Positions 39,871 to 49,857 are shown, numbered from the stretch's first letter. The stretch: 64,000 bases of DNA from Pandoraea sp. PE-S2T-3 (GCF_002179965.1 NZ_NGUQ01000005.1:32532-96531); one strand, 5' to 3'. Notes: generated from the letters alone by a model not told the origin. Translations and numbers: made by a program.

Positions 39871-41055
39871 TCAGAGCTGTCCGTAGCTATGCAGGCCCGA
39901 CAGGAACATGTTCACACCGAGGAACGCGAACGTCGTGATCAGCAGGCCCGTCAGCGACCACCATGCCGCCACCACGCCACGCAGCCCCTTCATCAGGCGC
40001 ATGTGCAGCCACGCCGCGTAGTTCAGCCACACGATCAGTGCCCAGGTTTCCTTCGGGTCCCAGCTCCAGTAACCGCCCCAGGCATCGGCCGCCCACAGTG
40101 CGCCGAGAATCGTGGCAATCGTGAAGAACGCGAAGCCCACGGCAATCGCCTTGTACATCACGTCGTCGAGCAATTCGAGCGACGGCAGGCGTGACGAGAA
40201 GAAACCACTGTCGATCGCCTTGCCCGCTGCAACGTTACGCTTTTGCTCGCCGGACTTGAGCAGATAGGCCACCGCCACCATGGCCGCCAGCGCAAACGTG
40301 CCGTAACCGATGAAGTTAGCCGGTACGTGGATCTTCATCCACCAGCTTTGCAGCGCAGGCACGAGCGGTTGAATCTCGTAGGCACTGCGTGCCACGCTGT
40401 ACCAGAGATTGAAGCCCACCGCGGCGCTGATGACCAACAGCACGAACGGGCCGAGGGCGCGCGTCGCATAGTGTTGCTCGTAGTACAGGTAGAACAGCGA
40501 CGTGATCAGACAGAAGAGGACGAACACCTCATACAGGTTCGAGATCGGGATGTGCCCAACGTCAGCGCCCACCAGATACGACTCGTACCAGCGCACCATC
40601 ATGCCGGTGAACCCGAGCAACACTGCCGCCCAACACAGTGCCGACCCGACGCTCGCGCCGAACGGCGAGCGCGCCAGCAAGCCGCCCCAATAGAACAGTG
40701 TCGCCAGGAAGAACAGCGCGCTCATCCAGAGGATGGCCGACTGACTCGAGAGGAAATACTTCAGGAAGAACGCCTGATCGGCGCGGGCCAGATCGTGGTG
40801 ATAGAGCCCGATGCCGGAGAGCGCAAGAATCGCGATACCCGCCATCAACCAGCGCACCGAGCGCCAGTGCCAACCCAATACCGCGAAAGTCGGCACCGAG
40901 AGCACCAGAATCGTGTGCTCGTAGTAATCCATAAAATGGCCGTAGCGATTGAGCGCGAAGCCCGCCCCAATCGCCAGCGCCAGTGCGAACAGCCAGTCAC
41001 CGATACTGCGCCGGCGCAGCCACGAGACGTCTGAATAGCCTTGCGATAACTCCAT
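39871..41055 (-). CDS. ccsB: Cytochrome c biogenesis protein CcsB (ResC/CcsA type)
   Basis: Haem-handling membrane protein of system II cytochrome c maturation, working with ResB. 394 aa, about eight membrane helices, with the periplasmic haem-binding WWD segment WGGYWSWDPKETWAL and flanking histidines (HVPANFIGYG, HMRLMKG). Start ATG 41055 has AAGGTG 6 nt upstream; an alternative ATG at 41070 overlaps the resB stop (ATGA). Terminator lies 60 nt after the gene. Confidence 0.94.
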   Translation of the reverse strand: MELSQGYSDVSWLRRRSIGDWLFALALAIGAGFALNRYGHFMDYYEHTILVLSVPTFAVLGWHWRSVRWLMAGIAILALSGIGLYHHDLARADQAFFLKYFLSSQSAILWMSALFFLATLFYWGGLLARSPFGASVGSALCWAAVLLGFTGMMVRWYESYLVGADVGHIPISNLYEVFVLFCLITSLFYLYYEQHYATRALGPFVLLVISAAVGFNLWYSVARSAYEIQPLVPALQSWWMKIHVPANFIGYGTFALAAMVAVAYLLKSGEQKRNVAAGKAIDSGFFSSRLPSLELLDDVMYKAIAVGFAFFTIATILGALWAADAWGGYWSWDPKETWALIVWLNYAAWLHMRLMKGLRGVVAAWWSLTGLLITTFAFLGVNMFLSGLHSYGQL

Positions 41056-41066
41056 GTCTCTCACCT

Positions 41067-43202
41067 TCATCGTTTTGTGACGATCGCGTCCAACTCCGCC
41101 TTCGTGCGGGCGAATTCCTTGTCGAAATCCAGCGTACGACGTGTGGTCGACGCTGCCATCATGACCGAGCTGCCGCCGTCAGGAGTGTCTTTCACCCACA
41201 GCCAGAGACGTCGTTCACGTACGTAAAACATCGAGAAGATGCCGAGTACCAGCAGCAGACTGCCAAGATACACGATCTTCTTGCCGGGCGAGCGCGTGAG
41301 CTGGAAGACGCTCGCTTGAATCTGATCGAATGAGTCGAGTTGCAGGAACACCGGCGCGTCGTACAGGAAGTTGTCCGACAGCGCGTTGGTTGCCGTGTGC
41401 ACGAAACGCTCGTTGTCCGGCGTCGGTGTTGCGGCCGGTTGGCCCGCCTGCTCGCGCGCGACCTGCCAGAGTTGCCAGATCGTGCCGTCGAGGATACGCC
41501 GGAACATGTCGGCCGCACTCGATTGCTGCTCCTGCGGCACCTTCTCGCTCACGAACTCGGCGATCGCTTGCAGCCCGCCCGTCGCGTGGCCATTCGCGCT
41601 GGCCGGAATGGCACCGGCAAACAGGTCAAGCTCACGCTTGGCGCTTTCCTGCAATTGGCCACGCAGTTCCGCCGAGGTCTGCGACGGCAGCGATTGGGCC
41701 GCGAAACGGCGCGCGGCTTCCACCCGGGCTCCGTCATCCTGAAGGGCTGCGCGCAGCAGCATCCATTGTTTGACGGAGCCGTCTTCGTCGGCCGGAATGC
41801 GCAAGTACTGGAACGGGCCGTCCGGGGTGTCGCGCACGCCCGTCATGAACACTCGCTGCCCGTCTTCCACCAGAATCGGCAGCATGTAGTTGCGGTATTC
41901 CTTCGCCTGCCCGCTGCGGTCGCGCACCTTGTACTGCACCGACGGACCGACGTTGCGCAAGTCCTTGTTCAGATCGGTTTTCGCGCCCGACCCCAGTTGT
42001 GCACTCAGATCGTCGCGGAACGATTTACGGGCCACGCCGCGTACGTCCTGCTGGCCGCTGCCATTGCTGATGTTCTCGACGTTGATCGCGCGGAAATCGC
42101 TGAATTCGACGGTGTATTCGTCTTTGGCCGCCGCGCCGCCCTTCAACTGCGTGGAACCGCCGATGTCGCCTGAAAAGGCGAACGTCTTGTCGGACGCGCC
42201 GCGCATGGGGTAGCCAGTGAGCTTGAGCTTGCTGCCGCCATCTTCAAAGCTCGACTGATAGATCGCGACACCCTTATAGATGAAGGGCTCGTTGACCTTC
42301 ACCGTGGCATCCATCGACTTGCCGGTCTCGGGATCGGTCACCACGATGTCGCTCGCGAAGAGCTTGGGCATGCCCGTCGAGTAATAGTCGACGTGGAATT
42401 TCTTCAACTCGATGGAGAAGGGCAGGTCCTGCACGACCGAGCCGTCCTGAAAATTCAGAATCGCGGTCGTCGATTTGCCGCCCTCGGGCACGAATGCGTA
42501 GCCCCGGAACGCGGGGTTGCTCGACGACAGGCGATGTTCCTCGGGAATCTGTGCAATGACCGCGTTGCCTTGCAACGGCGACTTGCCGAACAGGGCCATC
42601 TGCATGCGGGTGAGCAGATCGCTGTCGACCAGACCACCCAGACAGATGATCACGATGGCGCTGTGCGCGAAGATGTAGCCGATCTTGTTGATCGCCCCGG
42701 CCTTCGCGGCAACGAGCGTCGCCCCATCGCGATCGCGCACGACGAAGCGGTAACCGCGACGCCCCAGAAAGCCCGTCAGTCTGGGCAGCAGCTCGGCGCG
42801 CGGCGTCGGGCCGGAGAACTCGCCCTTGTGACCGAAGGCGCGCAGGCTGCCTTCACGCACGTGGTCGCGCCAGCTGCGGATGTCCGCGATCATCTTCGGC
42901 GCGTTGCGCACAACGCACAGCGTCGTCGACGCCATCAAGAAGAAGAGGATCAGCAGAAACCACCACGAGCTGTAGACCTTATAAAGGCCGAGCGAGCGGA
43001 AGACGTCGGCCCAGAACGGGCCGAACTGATTGACGTAGTTGGGGTAGGGGTCGCCTTGCTTGAGCACGGTGCCGACAATGCTGGCGATCGCAAGCACGGT
43101 GAGCAGGCTGATGGCAAAACGCATCGAACTGACCAGTTCGACACCGTCGCGCACCCATCGCTGCGCGCTTTTGATCTGCATTCCCGAAGTACTGATACTC
43201 AT
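41067..43202 (-). CDS. resB: Cytochrome c biogenesis protein ResB (Ccs1)
   Basis: 711-aa partner of CcsB that delivers haem and apocytochrome in system II. Three N-terminal membrane helices (about 27-46, 80-97, 170-190), a large periplasmic domain, and a last helix near the C-terminus (KIVYLGSLLLVLGIFSMFYV). MRFAISLLTVLAIASIVGT and NYVNQFGPFWADVF are typical. ATG 43202 preceded by an AGG site; an in-frame GTG at 43244 lies inside the leader hairpin and is not favoured. A terminator-like hairpin ends 15 nt upstream of the start. Confidence 0.93.
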   Translation of the reverse strand: MSISTSGMQIKSAQRWVRDGVELVSSMRFAISLLTVLAIASIVGTVLKQGDPYPNYVNQFGPFWADVFRSLGLYKVYSSWWFLLILFFLMASTTLCVVRNAPKMIADIRSWRDHVREGSLRAFGHKGEFSGPTPRAELLPRLTGFLGRRGYRFVVRDRDGATLVAAKAGAINKIGYIFAHSAIVIICLGGLVDSDLLTRMQMALFGKSPLQGNAVIAQIPEEHRLSSSNPAFRGYAFVPEGGKSTTAILNFQDGSVVQDLPFSIELKKFHVDYYSTGMPKLFASDIVVTDPETGKSMDATVKVNEPFIYKGVAIYQSSFEDGGSKLKLTGYPMRGASDKTFAFSGDIGGSTQLKGGAAAKDEYTVEFSDFRAINVENISNGSGQQDVRGVARKSFRDDLSAQLGSGAKTDLNKDLRNVGPSVQYKVRDRSGQAKEYRNYMLPILVEDGQRVFMTGVRDTPDGPFQYLRIPADEDGSVKQWMLLRAALQDDGARVEAARRFAAQSLPSQTSAELRGQLQESAKRELDLFAGAIPASANGHATGGLQAIAEFVSEKVPQEQQSSAADMFRRILDGTIWQLWQVAREQAGQPAATPTPDNERFVHTATNALSDNFLYDAPVFLQLDSFDQIQASVFQLTRSPGKKIVYLGSLLLVLGIFSMFYVRERRLWLWVKDTPDGGSSVMMAASTTRRTLDFDKEFARTKAELDAIVTKR

Positions 43203-43217
43203 CCTGTTTCCGGCAAC

Positions 43218-43253
43218 AAAAAAGGGCGGGAGCGCGTTTTTCACGCGCCCGCC
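43218..43253 (-). terminator. Terminator/attenuator in the resB leader
   Basis: GGCGGG-C-GCGT...CGCG-CT-CCCGCC arms followed by C and six T on the minus strand. It lies downstream of the resB promoter at 43326-43354 and ends 15 nt before the resB ATG, so it is more than a simple end for the cytochrome gene. Confidence 0.7.
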
Positions 43254-43267
43254 ACCCTGTGTATGCT

Positions 43268-43310
43268 AAACCAGTTCTATCCCGTCACCCTGCGGCGACG
43301 GAGCTGGTTT
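43268..43310 (-). other. Leader hairpin I upstream of resB
   Basis: AAACCAG (43304-43310 on the minus strand) pairs with CTGGTTT (43268-43274) and CCGTC/GACGG (43282-43301) form the inner stem. It would occupy the start of the resB leader RNA, before the terminator-like hairpin. Confidence 0.5.
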
Positions 43311-43325
43311 CGTTATAAGTCAGCG

Positions 43326-43354
43326 AATATACCCCGACGCTAACACGATGTCAG
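43326..43354 (-). promoter_or_regulatory. Promoter of resB-ccsB
   Basis: Minus-strand CTGACA (43349-43354) and TATATT (43326-43331) are separated by exactly 17 bp, each one mismatch from sigma-70 consensus. A transcript would start near 43319, giving a leader of about 117 nt. Confidence 0.65.
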
Positions 43355-43369
43355 GGCAGACCTTACCGA

Positions 43370-44026
43370 TCAGCGCAAACCGGCGATGTAATCCGCGACT
43401 GCCTTGATTTCCTTGTCCGACAGTCGCGATGCAACAGCATGCATCGGCGCGTTGTTCAGACGCGTTTCGTCACGGAAGGCCACGAGTTGTGCAGCGGTGT
43501 AATCGGCCCACTGGCCGCCGAGGCGCGGGTATTGCGACGGCATGCCGGCACCGGCCGGACCGTGGCAGGCAGCGCAGGCGGGTACGCCTTTCTCTGCAAT
43601 ACCGCCACGGAAAATCTTTTCGCCCAACGGCACGGTGTCCTTGTTGCGCGCAGCGCCCGGTTTCTCGGTTTGCGACGCGAAATAAGCGGACACGTTGCGC
43701 ATATCCTGATCGGACAGCGCAGCGACCATACCGGCCATGATGGGATTGTTGCGCGCCGGTGTCTTGCCGGGCTGCGCCTTGAAGTCGGTCAGTTGCTTGT
43801 AGAGGTATTCAGCGTGCTGGCCGGCGATTTTCGGATAAGCACCACCGGTGCTGTTACCGTCTGCCGCGTGGCACGATGCGCAGACCTGACTGGCAATTGC
43901 CTGTCCCCGGTTCAAGTCTGGTTTGGCTGACGCCTGAGGCTCGGCGGCTTGTCCTGCGCCGCTCAGTAGAAAGCATGCCAGCGCCAATGGTGTTGCAGCG
44001 AGAGACTTCCACACTCCTCGGTTCAT
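43370..44026 (-). CDS. Dihaem cytochrome c4-like protein
   Basis: 218-aa periplasmic electron carrier with two class I cytochrome c domains: haem motifs CASCH (about residue 50) and CAACH (about 150), each followed later by an axial Met (NPIMAGM and NNAPMHAV). Signal peptide ends at QAAEP. The protein is a substrate for the ResB-CcsB maturation system encoded next to it. ATG 44026 has AAGGTG 5 nt upstream; a GTG 2 codons earlier is less likely. Likely feeds a terminal oxidase. Confidence 0.9.
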   Translation of the reverse strand: MNRGVWKSLAATPLALACFLLSGAGQAAEPQASAKPDLNRGQAIASQVCASCHAADGNSTGGAYPKIAGQHAEYLYKQLTDFKAQPGKTPARNNPIMAGMVAALSDQDMRNVSAYFASQTEKPGAARNKDTVPLGEKIFRGGIAEKGVPACAACHGPAGAGMPSQYPRLGGQWADYTAAQLVAFRDETRLNNAPMHAVASRLSDKEIKAVADYIAGLR

Positions 44027-44157
44027 TCGCACACCTTATATCTGTTTTGTCGGGAAATCGGTCGTTCGAACTCACCGTCCGGCGCCGTGTTTCTCCTCCA
44101 ACCTCACGGCGTGCGAGACGTTCGGACAAGCCTTGGCAAGGCCAAGGTTAACTTTCG

Positions 44158-44169
44158 TATTGTACAATA
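44158..44169. promoter_or_regulatory. Palindromic -10-like element between cytochrome c and engB
   Basis: TATTGTACAATA is a perfect 12-bp palindrome containing TACAAT on both strands, 132 nt from the cytochrome start and 157 nt from the engB start. It could act as a shared -10 for both genes. -35 partners are weak. Confidence 0.4.
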
Positions 44170-44324
44170 AAGTCTTTCCCCGACTTTAGGGGATTCCATG
44201 TAGAAGGCCGCAGAGCGGGGCTTCCCGGGCTTTGGCCGGCAGCATCCCTACTCATCGTTCTGCGCCCCCTGCGCCCGCGTTGCCAGCCCATCTCCTGTGG
44301 CTGCGGCGCTCCCCGGTTCCTGTC

Positions 44325-44993
44325 ATGTCCCTACTTCATCAAGCCCGCTTCTTTACGACCGTCAATCATCTGCGCGATCTGCCGCCCACGGCCGTGCCCG
44401 AGGTCGCCTTCGCGGGTCGCTCGAACGCGGGCAAATCCAGCGCGCTGAACATCCTGTGCAATCAGAAGCGGCTGGCCTTCTCCAGTAAGACGCCGGGCCG
44501 CACGCAGCACATCAATTACTTCGAGATTGCCCACCTCGAGCACCTCTACGGCTATCTCGTCGACCTGCCCGGCTACGGCTATGCCGAAGTCGGCGGCGGC
44601 GTGAAAGTGCACTGGCAGCAACTGCTTGGCGATTATCTGGTGCAACGTCCGCAACTACGCGGCCTGGTGCTGGTGATGGACTCGCGTCGACCGTTCACGG
44701 ATCTCGATTGCGAACTGATCGACTGGTTCCTGCCAACCGGACGCCCAATCCACGTATTGCTGACCAAAGCCGACAAGCTCACCCGTCAGGAAGCCACGGT
44801 CGTCCTGCGCGACACCCAGAAGCGTCTGAACGCCCTTCAGCGCACCGACGGACTCCCGGCGGACGATCCCAACACGCTGCCCCAGTTCACTGCGCAGCTG
44901 TTCTCGTCGCTCAAGCGCACCGGTGTCGAAGCCGCGCAACGCGTGCTCGAAGACTGGCTCGCCATTCCGCCGCGCGAATCCGCGAAGAAATGA
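44325..44993 (+). CDS. engB: Ribosome-biogenesis GTPase EngB (YihA/YsxC)
   Basis: 222-aa GTPase needed for 50S assembly. G1 [10 protein letters not shown]2 threonine in [13 protein letters not shown]3 DLPGYGYA, G4 TKADK. ATG 44325 starts [13 protein letters not shown], the typical opening; the upstream frame is open but not conserved-looking. Divergent from the cytochrome gene. Confidence 0.96.
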   Translation: MSLLHQARFFTTVNHLRDLPPTAVPEVAFAGRSNAGKSSALNILCNQKRLAFSSKTPGRTQHINYFEIAHLEHLYGYLVDLPGYGYAEVGGGVKVHWQQLLGDYLVQRPQLRGLVLVMDSRRPFTDLDCELIDWFLPTGRPIHVLLTKADKLTRQEATVVLRDTQKRLNALQRTDGLPADDPNTLPQFTAQLFSSLKRTGVEAAQRVLEDWLAIPPRESAKK

Positions 44994-45267
44994 GCGTGTC
45001 TCAGTAATTTCGCCCTCCAGCACGATTCGGCACCACGCTGCCAAAACCCAAAGGTAGATGACGCACGAGCCCGCCGGGCGCGACATATCGTCGCGGCCAG
45101 CGGCGTGGTCGGTTGGGTCAACGTAAAGAAAATCAGGACGGCGGTCGCTGCCTCAACCGAACGGATGAGGGGGCACACGAAGATATCGGGATTGACCGAG
45201 ATGCCTGTACGCGCCCGATTTCCGGGGCATTGGATGCAGTAGTTGGTGCGATAAAGCGAGCGCACAT
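44994..45267. other. Intergenic region after engB
   Basis: About 270 nt with no supported ORF. There is no clear engB terminator close to its stop; the strong hairpin at 45268-45294 could stop plus-strand transcription as well. Earlier open frames here are shadows. Confidence 0.4.
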
Positions 45268-45294
45268 AAAAAAACCGCCGTGTAGGCACGGCGG
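45268..45294 (-). terminator. Terminator of the candidate sRNA
   Basis: Perfect arms CCGCCGTG/CACGGCGG around TAGG, followed on the minus strand by seven T. No minus-strand protein gene lies upstream for more than 3 kb, so it implies a non-coding transcript. Confidence 0.85.
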
Positions 45295-45378
45295 GTTTAA
45301 ATGAGCCTTATCGTAGAACGACAGGCGCCCGCTCAGGGAGGAGAAGCGGGGGACGCCACACACAGTGCGAACATCCGG
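45268..45378 (-). ncRNA. Candidate small RNA with anti-Shine-Dalgarno loop
   Basis: A minus-strand transcript of about 110 nt is predicted from an extended -10 (45386-45393) to the terminator at 45268. It folds into a 5' hairpin (45324-45357; AGCGGG/CCCGCT plus GGCG/CGCC) whose loop reads TCTCCTCCCTG, complementary to ribosome-binding sites, then a single-stranded linker and the terminator. CU-rich anti-SD loops are known in alphaproteobacterial 'cuckoo' and Rhodobacter CcsR RNAs, so a role in repressing translation is plausible. No start codon with a ribosome-binding site is in it. No RNA family recognised with certainty. Confidence 0.55.
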
Positions 45379-45379
45379 T

Positions 45380-46551
<1,172 letters not shown>

Positions 46552-46623
46552 CTCGACTGAGTAGAAGACGAGGAGGCGTCGGCCACCGGTTGCGCCATCC
46601 GCTCAAGTTCTCGCAGACGAAAG

Positions 46624-46662
46624 ACAAACAGCTAGTCCGGTGACGGACTAGCTGTTTGTTTA
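46624..46662 (+). terminator. Terminator of hemB
   Basis: Perfect 16-bp arms ACAAACAGCTAGTCCG/CGGACTAGCTGTTTGT with a GTGA loop, followed by TTAT. One of the strongest hairpins in the window. It may also work on dsbD transcripts from the other strand. Confidence 0.85.
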
Positions 46663-46722
46663 TGTAGCGGTCTGAACGGCCACCTTCGTGGCATTCAGCG
46701 CAGCAGACTCGACCTCGCATCC

Positions 46723-46758
46723 CCTGATCCTGATCCTGATCCTGATCCTGATCCTGTT
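46723..46758. repeat. Hexanucleotide tandem repeat at the dsbD stop codon
   Basis: Five identical CCTGAT units (46723-46752) followed by CCTGTT. On the dsbD strand the array begins right after the TAA stop. Candidate variable-number locus in the dsbD 3' UTR. Confidence 0.9.
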
Positions 46759-48790
46759 ACGCTGCCGGACCGTAGGCCTTATCCAGACTGCGCAGGAATT
46801 GATCGGCTGACTGCGCACCGATCACACGCGAACCCGCCACCTCAGCGCCCTTGCCATCGAAGAAGATAATCCCGGGCGGGCCGAACAACGCAAAGCGCTT
46901 GAGCAACGCCTGATCGTCGGCATTGTTTGCCGTAACGTCGGCTTGCACGAGCACCATCTGATCAAGGCGCGCCTTCACGCGTGGATCAGTGAACACGAAC
47001 CGCTCCATCTCCTTGCAACTGATGCACCAATCAGCATAGAAGTCGAACATGACCGGCCGGCCAGCGGCGGCAACGACCTGATCGAGTTCGGCAACACTTC
47101 GCACACGCTGGAATTTCACACCCTCAGCGGTCTGCGCACCGGCACCGGCACGTCCCGACGCAGCGGCCGACAAACCAGCCAGCGGAGCCAACGGGTCGCG
47201 TGCGCCTGCGGCAGCGCCCACCAATGCCACGGCCCCGAGCAGCGCAACCGCAACACCGAGTCCTTTGAGCAGGCGCCGAGTACCGCTCACACCATCGGGC
47301 AAGGTGTCGAAGACGCGCATGAACGTCGCGGCCACCAGCAGCAACACCCCCCACCCGAGCAGCAAGACTTGTGTCGACAGCAACGGACGCACGATCCACA
47401 GCGCGACACCCAGCAGCAGGAAGCCGAAGAACCGCTTCACACCATCCATCCATGCGCCGGCGCGCGGCAGCAACGTGCCACCACCACCGGCCAGAATCAC
47501 CAGCGGCAAGCCCATACCCAGCGACAGGGCGAAGAGCGTGGCGCCACCAAAGACGGCATCTCCCGTCTTGGCAATGAAGGCAAGCGCAGCGGCAAGCGGT
47601 GCTGTCACACACGGGCTGACGATCAGGCCGGACAGGATACCCATCATCGCCGCCCCCACCCACTGCCCCGATTTCTGTTTGCGGGCGGCATCGTCGATAC
47701 GCTCACGCAACGCCGACGGCAACTGAATCTCGTACATGCCGAACATCGAGAGCGACAGAATCACCATCAACAACGCAAACAGCGCGAGCACCCAGGGCGC
47801 CTGAAGAAACGCGATGAGGCCTTGCCCGAGCAAGCCCGCCGCCACACCGATCACGGTGTTCACGATGGCCATACCGAGCACGTAGGCGATTGCCAGGCGC
47901 ACTGCCTTGCCGCGACTGGCCTCCTGACCTGCGACGATCGACAACAGGATAGGCACCATCGGCAAGACACACGGCGTAAAGGCCAACCCAACGCCCAGTG
48001 CGAAGAAGATCCCCAACGCCAGCAGGAAGCTGCCACCCGAGAGAATGCGCTCGGCTTCGCTGTAATCGTCGCGCGCCGAGAGCCAGCCGCCACCCGAACC
48101 GCTTGGCGCCGCAGCGTTCGCATTAGGCGTCGCCGCCGCGGGCTTGGCGCCGAGCAGCGCCTGCGTGGCCGGACCGACAGCGGTTTGCGATGACATCGAC
48201 AACGCTCCGCCGCTAGCGCCGGCACCGCCGCCGCCCTCCGCGCTACCGACGGCCGCCGAGATCTTGAACGGCTTGTCCATCGGCGGATAGCACAACCCCT
48301 TGTCCGCACAGCCCTGCATCGTCACCGTCAGCGAGAAGGGGGCCGTAGCCCCAGTGACTGGAATCCGGACGTCGATGGGCTCGTGATAGACCTCCATATC
48401 CTTGCCGAAGGTCTCGTCATGCTTGACCTCCCCTTTCGGGAATTCAGGGGTCCCGAGCTTGACGTTGGCGTTATCGGCGGCGAAGGCGAAGCGCTCACGA
48501 TAGAGGTAGTAGCCTTTGGCAACTTCAAAATGAAGCAGCACCGCACCGGGTTGCTCCGACTTCGATACCTTGAAGGCAACATCCGGATCGAGGAAATCGT
48601 CGGCGGCATGGGCGCGGCCGACACCGGCCGTCAGTAGCAGCAGTGCAGTACAAAGCCATGCAAAGACCCAGAATGCCAGCCCCCTTCGCACGCCGTTGAG
48701 CACTCGTCCCGAGTGGCCATCCACGCGAGCCATGGACACGTCGTCATGCCGGGCAAATACCGGCCCAGCTACGATCGTCGATTCAGACAT
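46757..48790 (-). CDS. dsbD: Thiol:disulphide interchange protein DsbD
   Basis: Carries electrons from cytoplasmic thioredoxin across the inner membrane to DsbC and to apocytochrome c reductants. 677 aa: N-terminal region with a membrane or signal helix (AFWVFAWLCTALLLLTAGV, cut near AHA-ADD), the alpha domain (about 65-200, GLCYPPMDKPFKI with its Cys), an eight-helix beta domain with redox cysteines in FTPCVLPMVP and SPCVTAPL, and a thioredoxin gamma domain with FYADWCISCKEME. ATG 48790 has GGGGAAG upstream and overlaps cutA by 8 nt. The N-terminal 40 or so residues before the signal helix are unusually long. Confidence 0.94.
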   Translation of the reverse strand: MSESTIVAGPVFARHDDVSMARVDGHSGRVLNGVRRGLAFWVFAWLCTALLLLTAGVGRAHAADDFLDPDVAFKVSKSEQPGAVLLHFEVAKGYYLYRERFAFAADNANVKLGTPEFPKGEVKHDETFGKDMEVYHEPIDVRIPVTGATAPFSLTVTMQGCADKGLCYPPMDKPFKISAAVGSAEGGGGAGASGGALSMSSQTAVGPATQALLGAKPAAATPNANAAAPSGSGGGWLSARDDYSEAERILSGGSFLLALGIFFALGVGLAFTPCVLPMVPILLSIVAGQEASRGKAVRLAIAYVLGMAIVNTVIGVAAGLLGQGLIAFLQAPWVLALFALLMVILSLSMFGMYEIQLPSALRERIDDAARKQKSGQWVGAAMMGILSGLIVSPCVTAPLAAALAFIAKTGDAVFGGATLFALSLGMGLPLVILAGGGGTLLPRAGAWMDGVKRFFGFLLLGVALWIVRPLLSTQVLLLGWGVLLLVAATFMRVFDTLPDGVSGTRRLLKGLGVAVALLGAVALVGAAAGARDPLAPLAGLSAAASGRAGAGAQTAEGVKFQRVRSVAELDQVVAAAGRPVMFDFYADWCISCKEMERFVFTDPRVKARLDQMVLVQADVTANNADDQALLKRFALFGPPGIIFFDGKGAEVAGSRVIGAQSADQFLRSLDKAYGPAA

Positions 48791-49115
48791 GCAACTTCCC
48801 CCGAGTCTCATCCTCAACCCAGCGCGCGTACGCGGGCAACGCGGCCGTCGCGGGCCACGCCACGATTTCCGGCACGTCGTAGGGATGGTGTTCCTTGATG
48901 AACTGCTCGAGCGCCGTGTAACGCGCGGCGCTCGTCTTGATCATGAGTGGCACTTCAACACTCGTCTCGCGCTTGCCTTGCCAACGATAACTTGAGCGCA
49001 CCGGGGCCATCTGCTGCACACAAGCCGCCAACTGCGCAGCCAGCATGCCGTCGATAGCTGCCTCGGCACTGGCCTCGTCGGGAAACGTCGTCATGACGAT
49101 AAGAAGGGCATCCAT
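48783..49115 (-). CDS. cutA: Divalent-cation tolerance protein CutA
   Basis: 110-aa trimeric ferredoxin-like protein, associated with copper tolerance in E. coli, true role unclear. LIVMTTFPDEASAEAAIDGML, LAACVQQMAPVRSSYRWQGK and EHHPYDVPEIVAWP are diagnostic (read as shorter cores TTFPDEASA, YRWQGK, HPYDVPEIV). Start at ATG 49115. It overlaps dsbD, matching the cutA-dsbD pairing seen in Enterobacteria. Confidence 0.94.
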   Translation of the reverse strand: MDALLIVMTTFPDEASAEAAIDGMLAAQLAACVQQMAPVRSSYRWQGKRETSVEVPLMIKTSAARYTALEQFIKEHHPYDVPEIVAWPATAALPAYARWVEDETRGKLHV

Positions 49116-49235
49116 AGTGTGCAATAGACCGGTCAAACGTAGCGATTGTTCACTGTACACCGGCCACAAGCAATCTGCGCAGACAGGCCGTTATTCCGGA
49201 GATATCTGCTGCGGGGTTCGGACAACACCTCAAAT
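49116..49235 (-). other. Spacer between rplQ terminator and cutA
   Basis: Short spacer that should contain the cutA-dsbD promoter; no convincing pair of boxes seen. Confidence 0.35.
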
Positions 49236-49263
49236 GAAAAAAGCCAGGTCAATGACCTGGCTT
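49236..49263 (-). terminator. Terminator of the ribosomal protein block
   Basis: Arms AAGCCAGGTC/GACCTGGCTT with an ATT loop and a minus-strand TTTTTT tail, 46 nt after rplQ. Confidence 0.9.
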
Positions 49264-49308
49264 CTCTCTTACAGCTCACGGTACCCGAAGGTCCGTTGCG
49301 CAAGTCAC

Positions 49309-49701
49309 TTACTCAGCAACTTCCGGCGCTTCCGTATCAACTTCCGGACGGTCCAGCAGTTCGACGAACGCCATCGGGGCGTTATCGCCAACGCGGAAAC
49401 CCATCTTCAGGATACGCAGATAGCCACCCGGACGGGTTGCAAAGCGCGGGCCGAGCACGTTGAACAGCTTCGACACCGAGTCACGATCACGCAGGCGGTT
49501 GAAAGCCAGGCGGCGGTTAGCCAGCGAGTCCTTCTTGCCCAGGGTGATGAGGGGCTCGACGACCTTACGCAGTTCCTTGGCCTTCGGCAGGGTGGTCTTG
49601 ATCGCTTCGTGTTCAATCAGCGAGTTCGACATGTTACGGAGCATTGCCAGACGGTGGCTGCTCGTACGATTCAGTTTACGCAAACCATGACGGTGACGCA
49701 T
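49309..49701 (-). CDS. rplQ: 50S ribosomal protein L17
   Basis: 130-aa large-subunit protein near the exit tunnel. [20 protein letters not shown] is the invariant start and [18 protein letters not shown] follows. The last ~15 residues ([14 protein letters not shown]) are an acidic tail. Last gene of the alpha operon, 156 nt after rpoA and just before the terminator. Confidence 0.97.
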   Translation of the reverse strand: MRHRHGLRKLNRTSSHRLAMLRNMSNSLIEHEAIKTTLPKAKELRKVVEPLITLGKKDSLANRRLAFNRLRDRDSVSKLFNVLGPRFATRPGGYLRILKMGFRVGDNAPMAFVELLDRPEVDTEAPEVAE

Positions 49702-49857
49702 TTCAACTTTCCTTTAAACAGAGTTTTTCGACCAAGCTCTTCTATCGGTGACAACCACCGCGGGCCGGTGTCGTTACAAACGGCCGTATCGGATCACTCC
49801 GACGCACCGCACTTTTGTTGCAACACGGCCGCCCGAAGGCGGCCATGTCTTCACAAC

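Noticed and set aside
45301..45378. 6S RNA gene
   Set aside because: Considered because of the CCCTGAGCGGG segment, but the predicted transcript (about 110 nt) is too short and no long central bulge between two closing stems can be drawn.
46723..46758. CRISPR or REP cluster
   Set aside because: Simple hexanucleotide array without spacers or dyad symmetry.
46943..48193. Plus-strand open frame of 416 codons opposite dsbD
   Set aside because: Gln/His/Arg-rich antisense frame, no domain, no ribosome-binding site.
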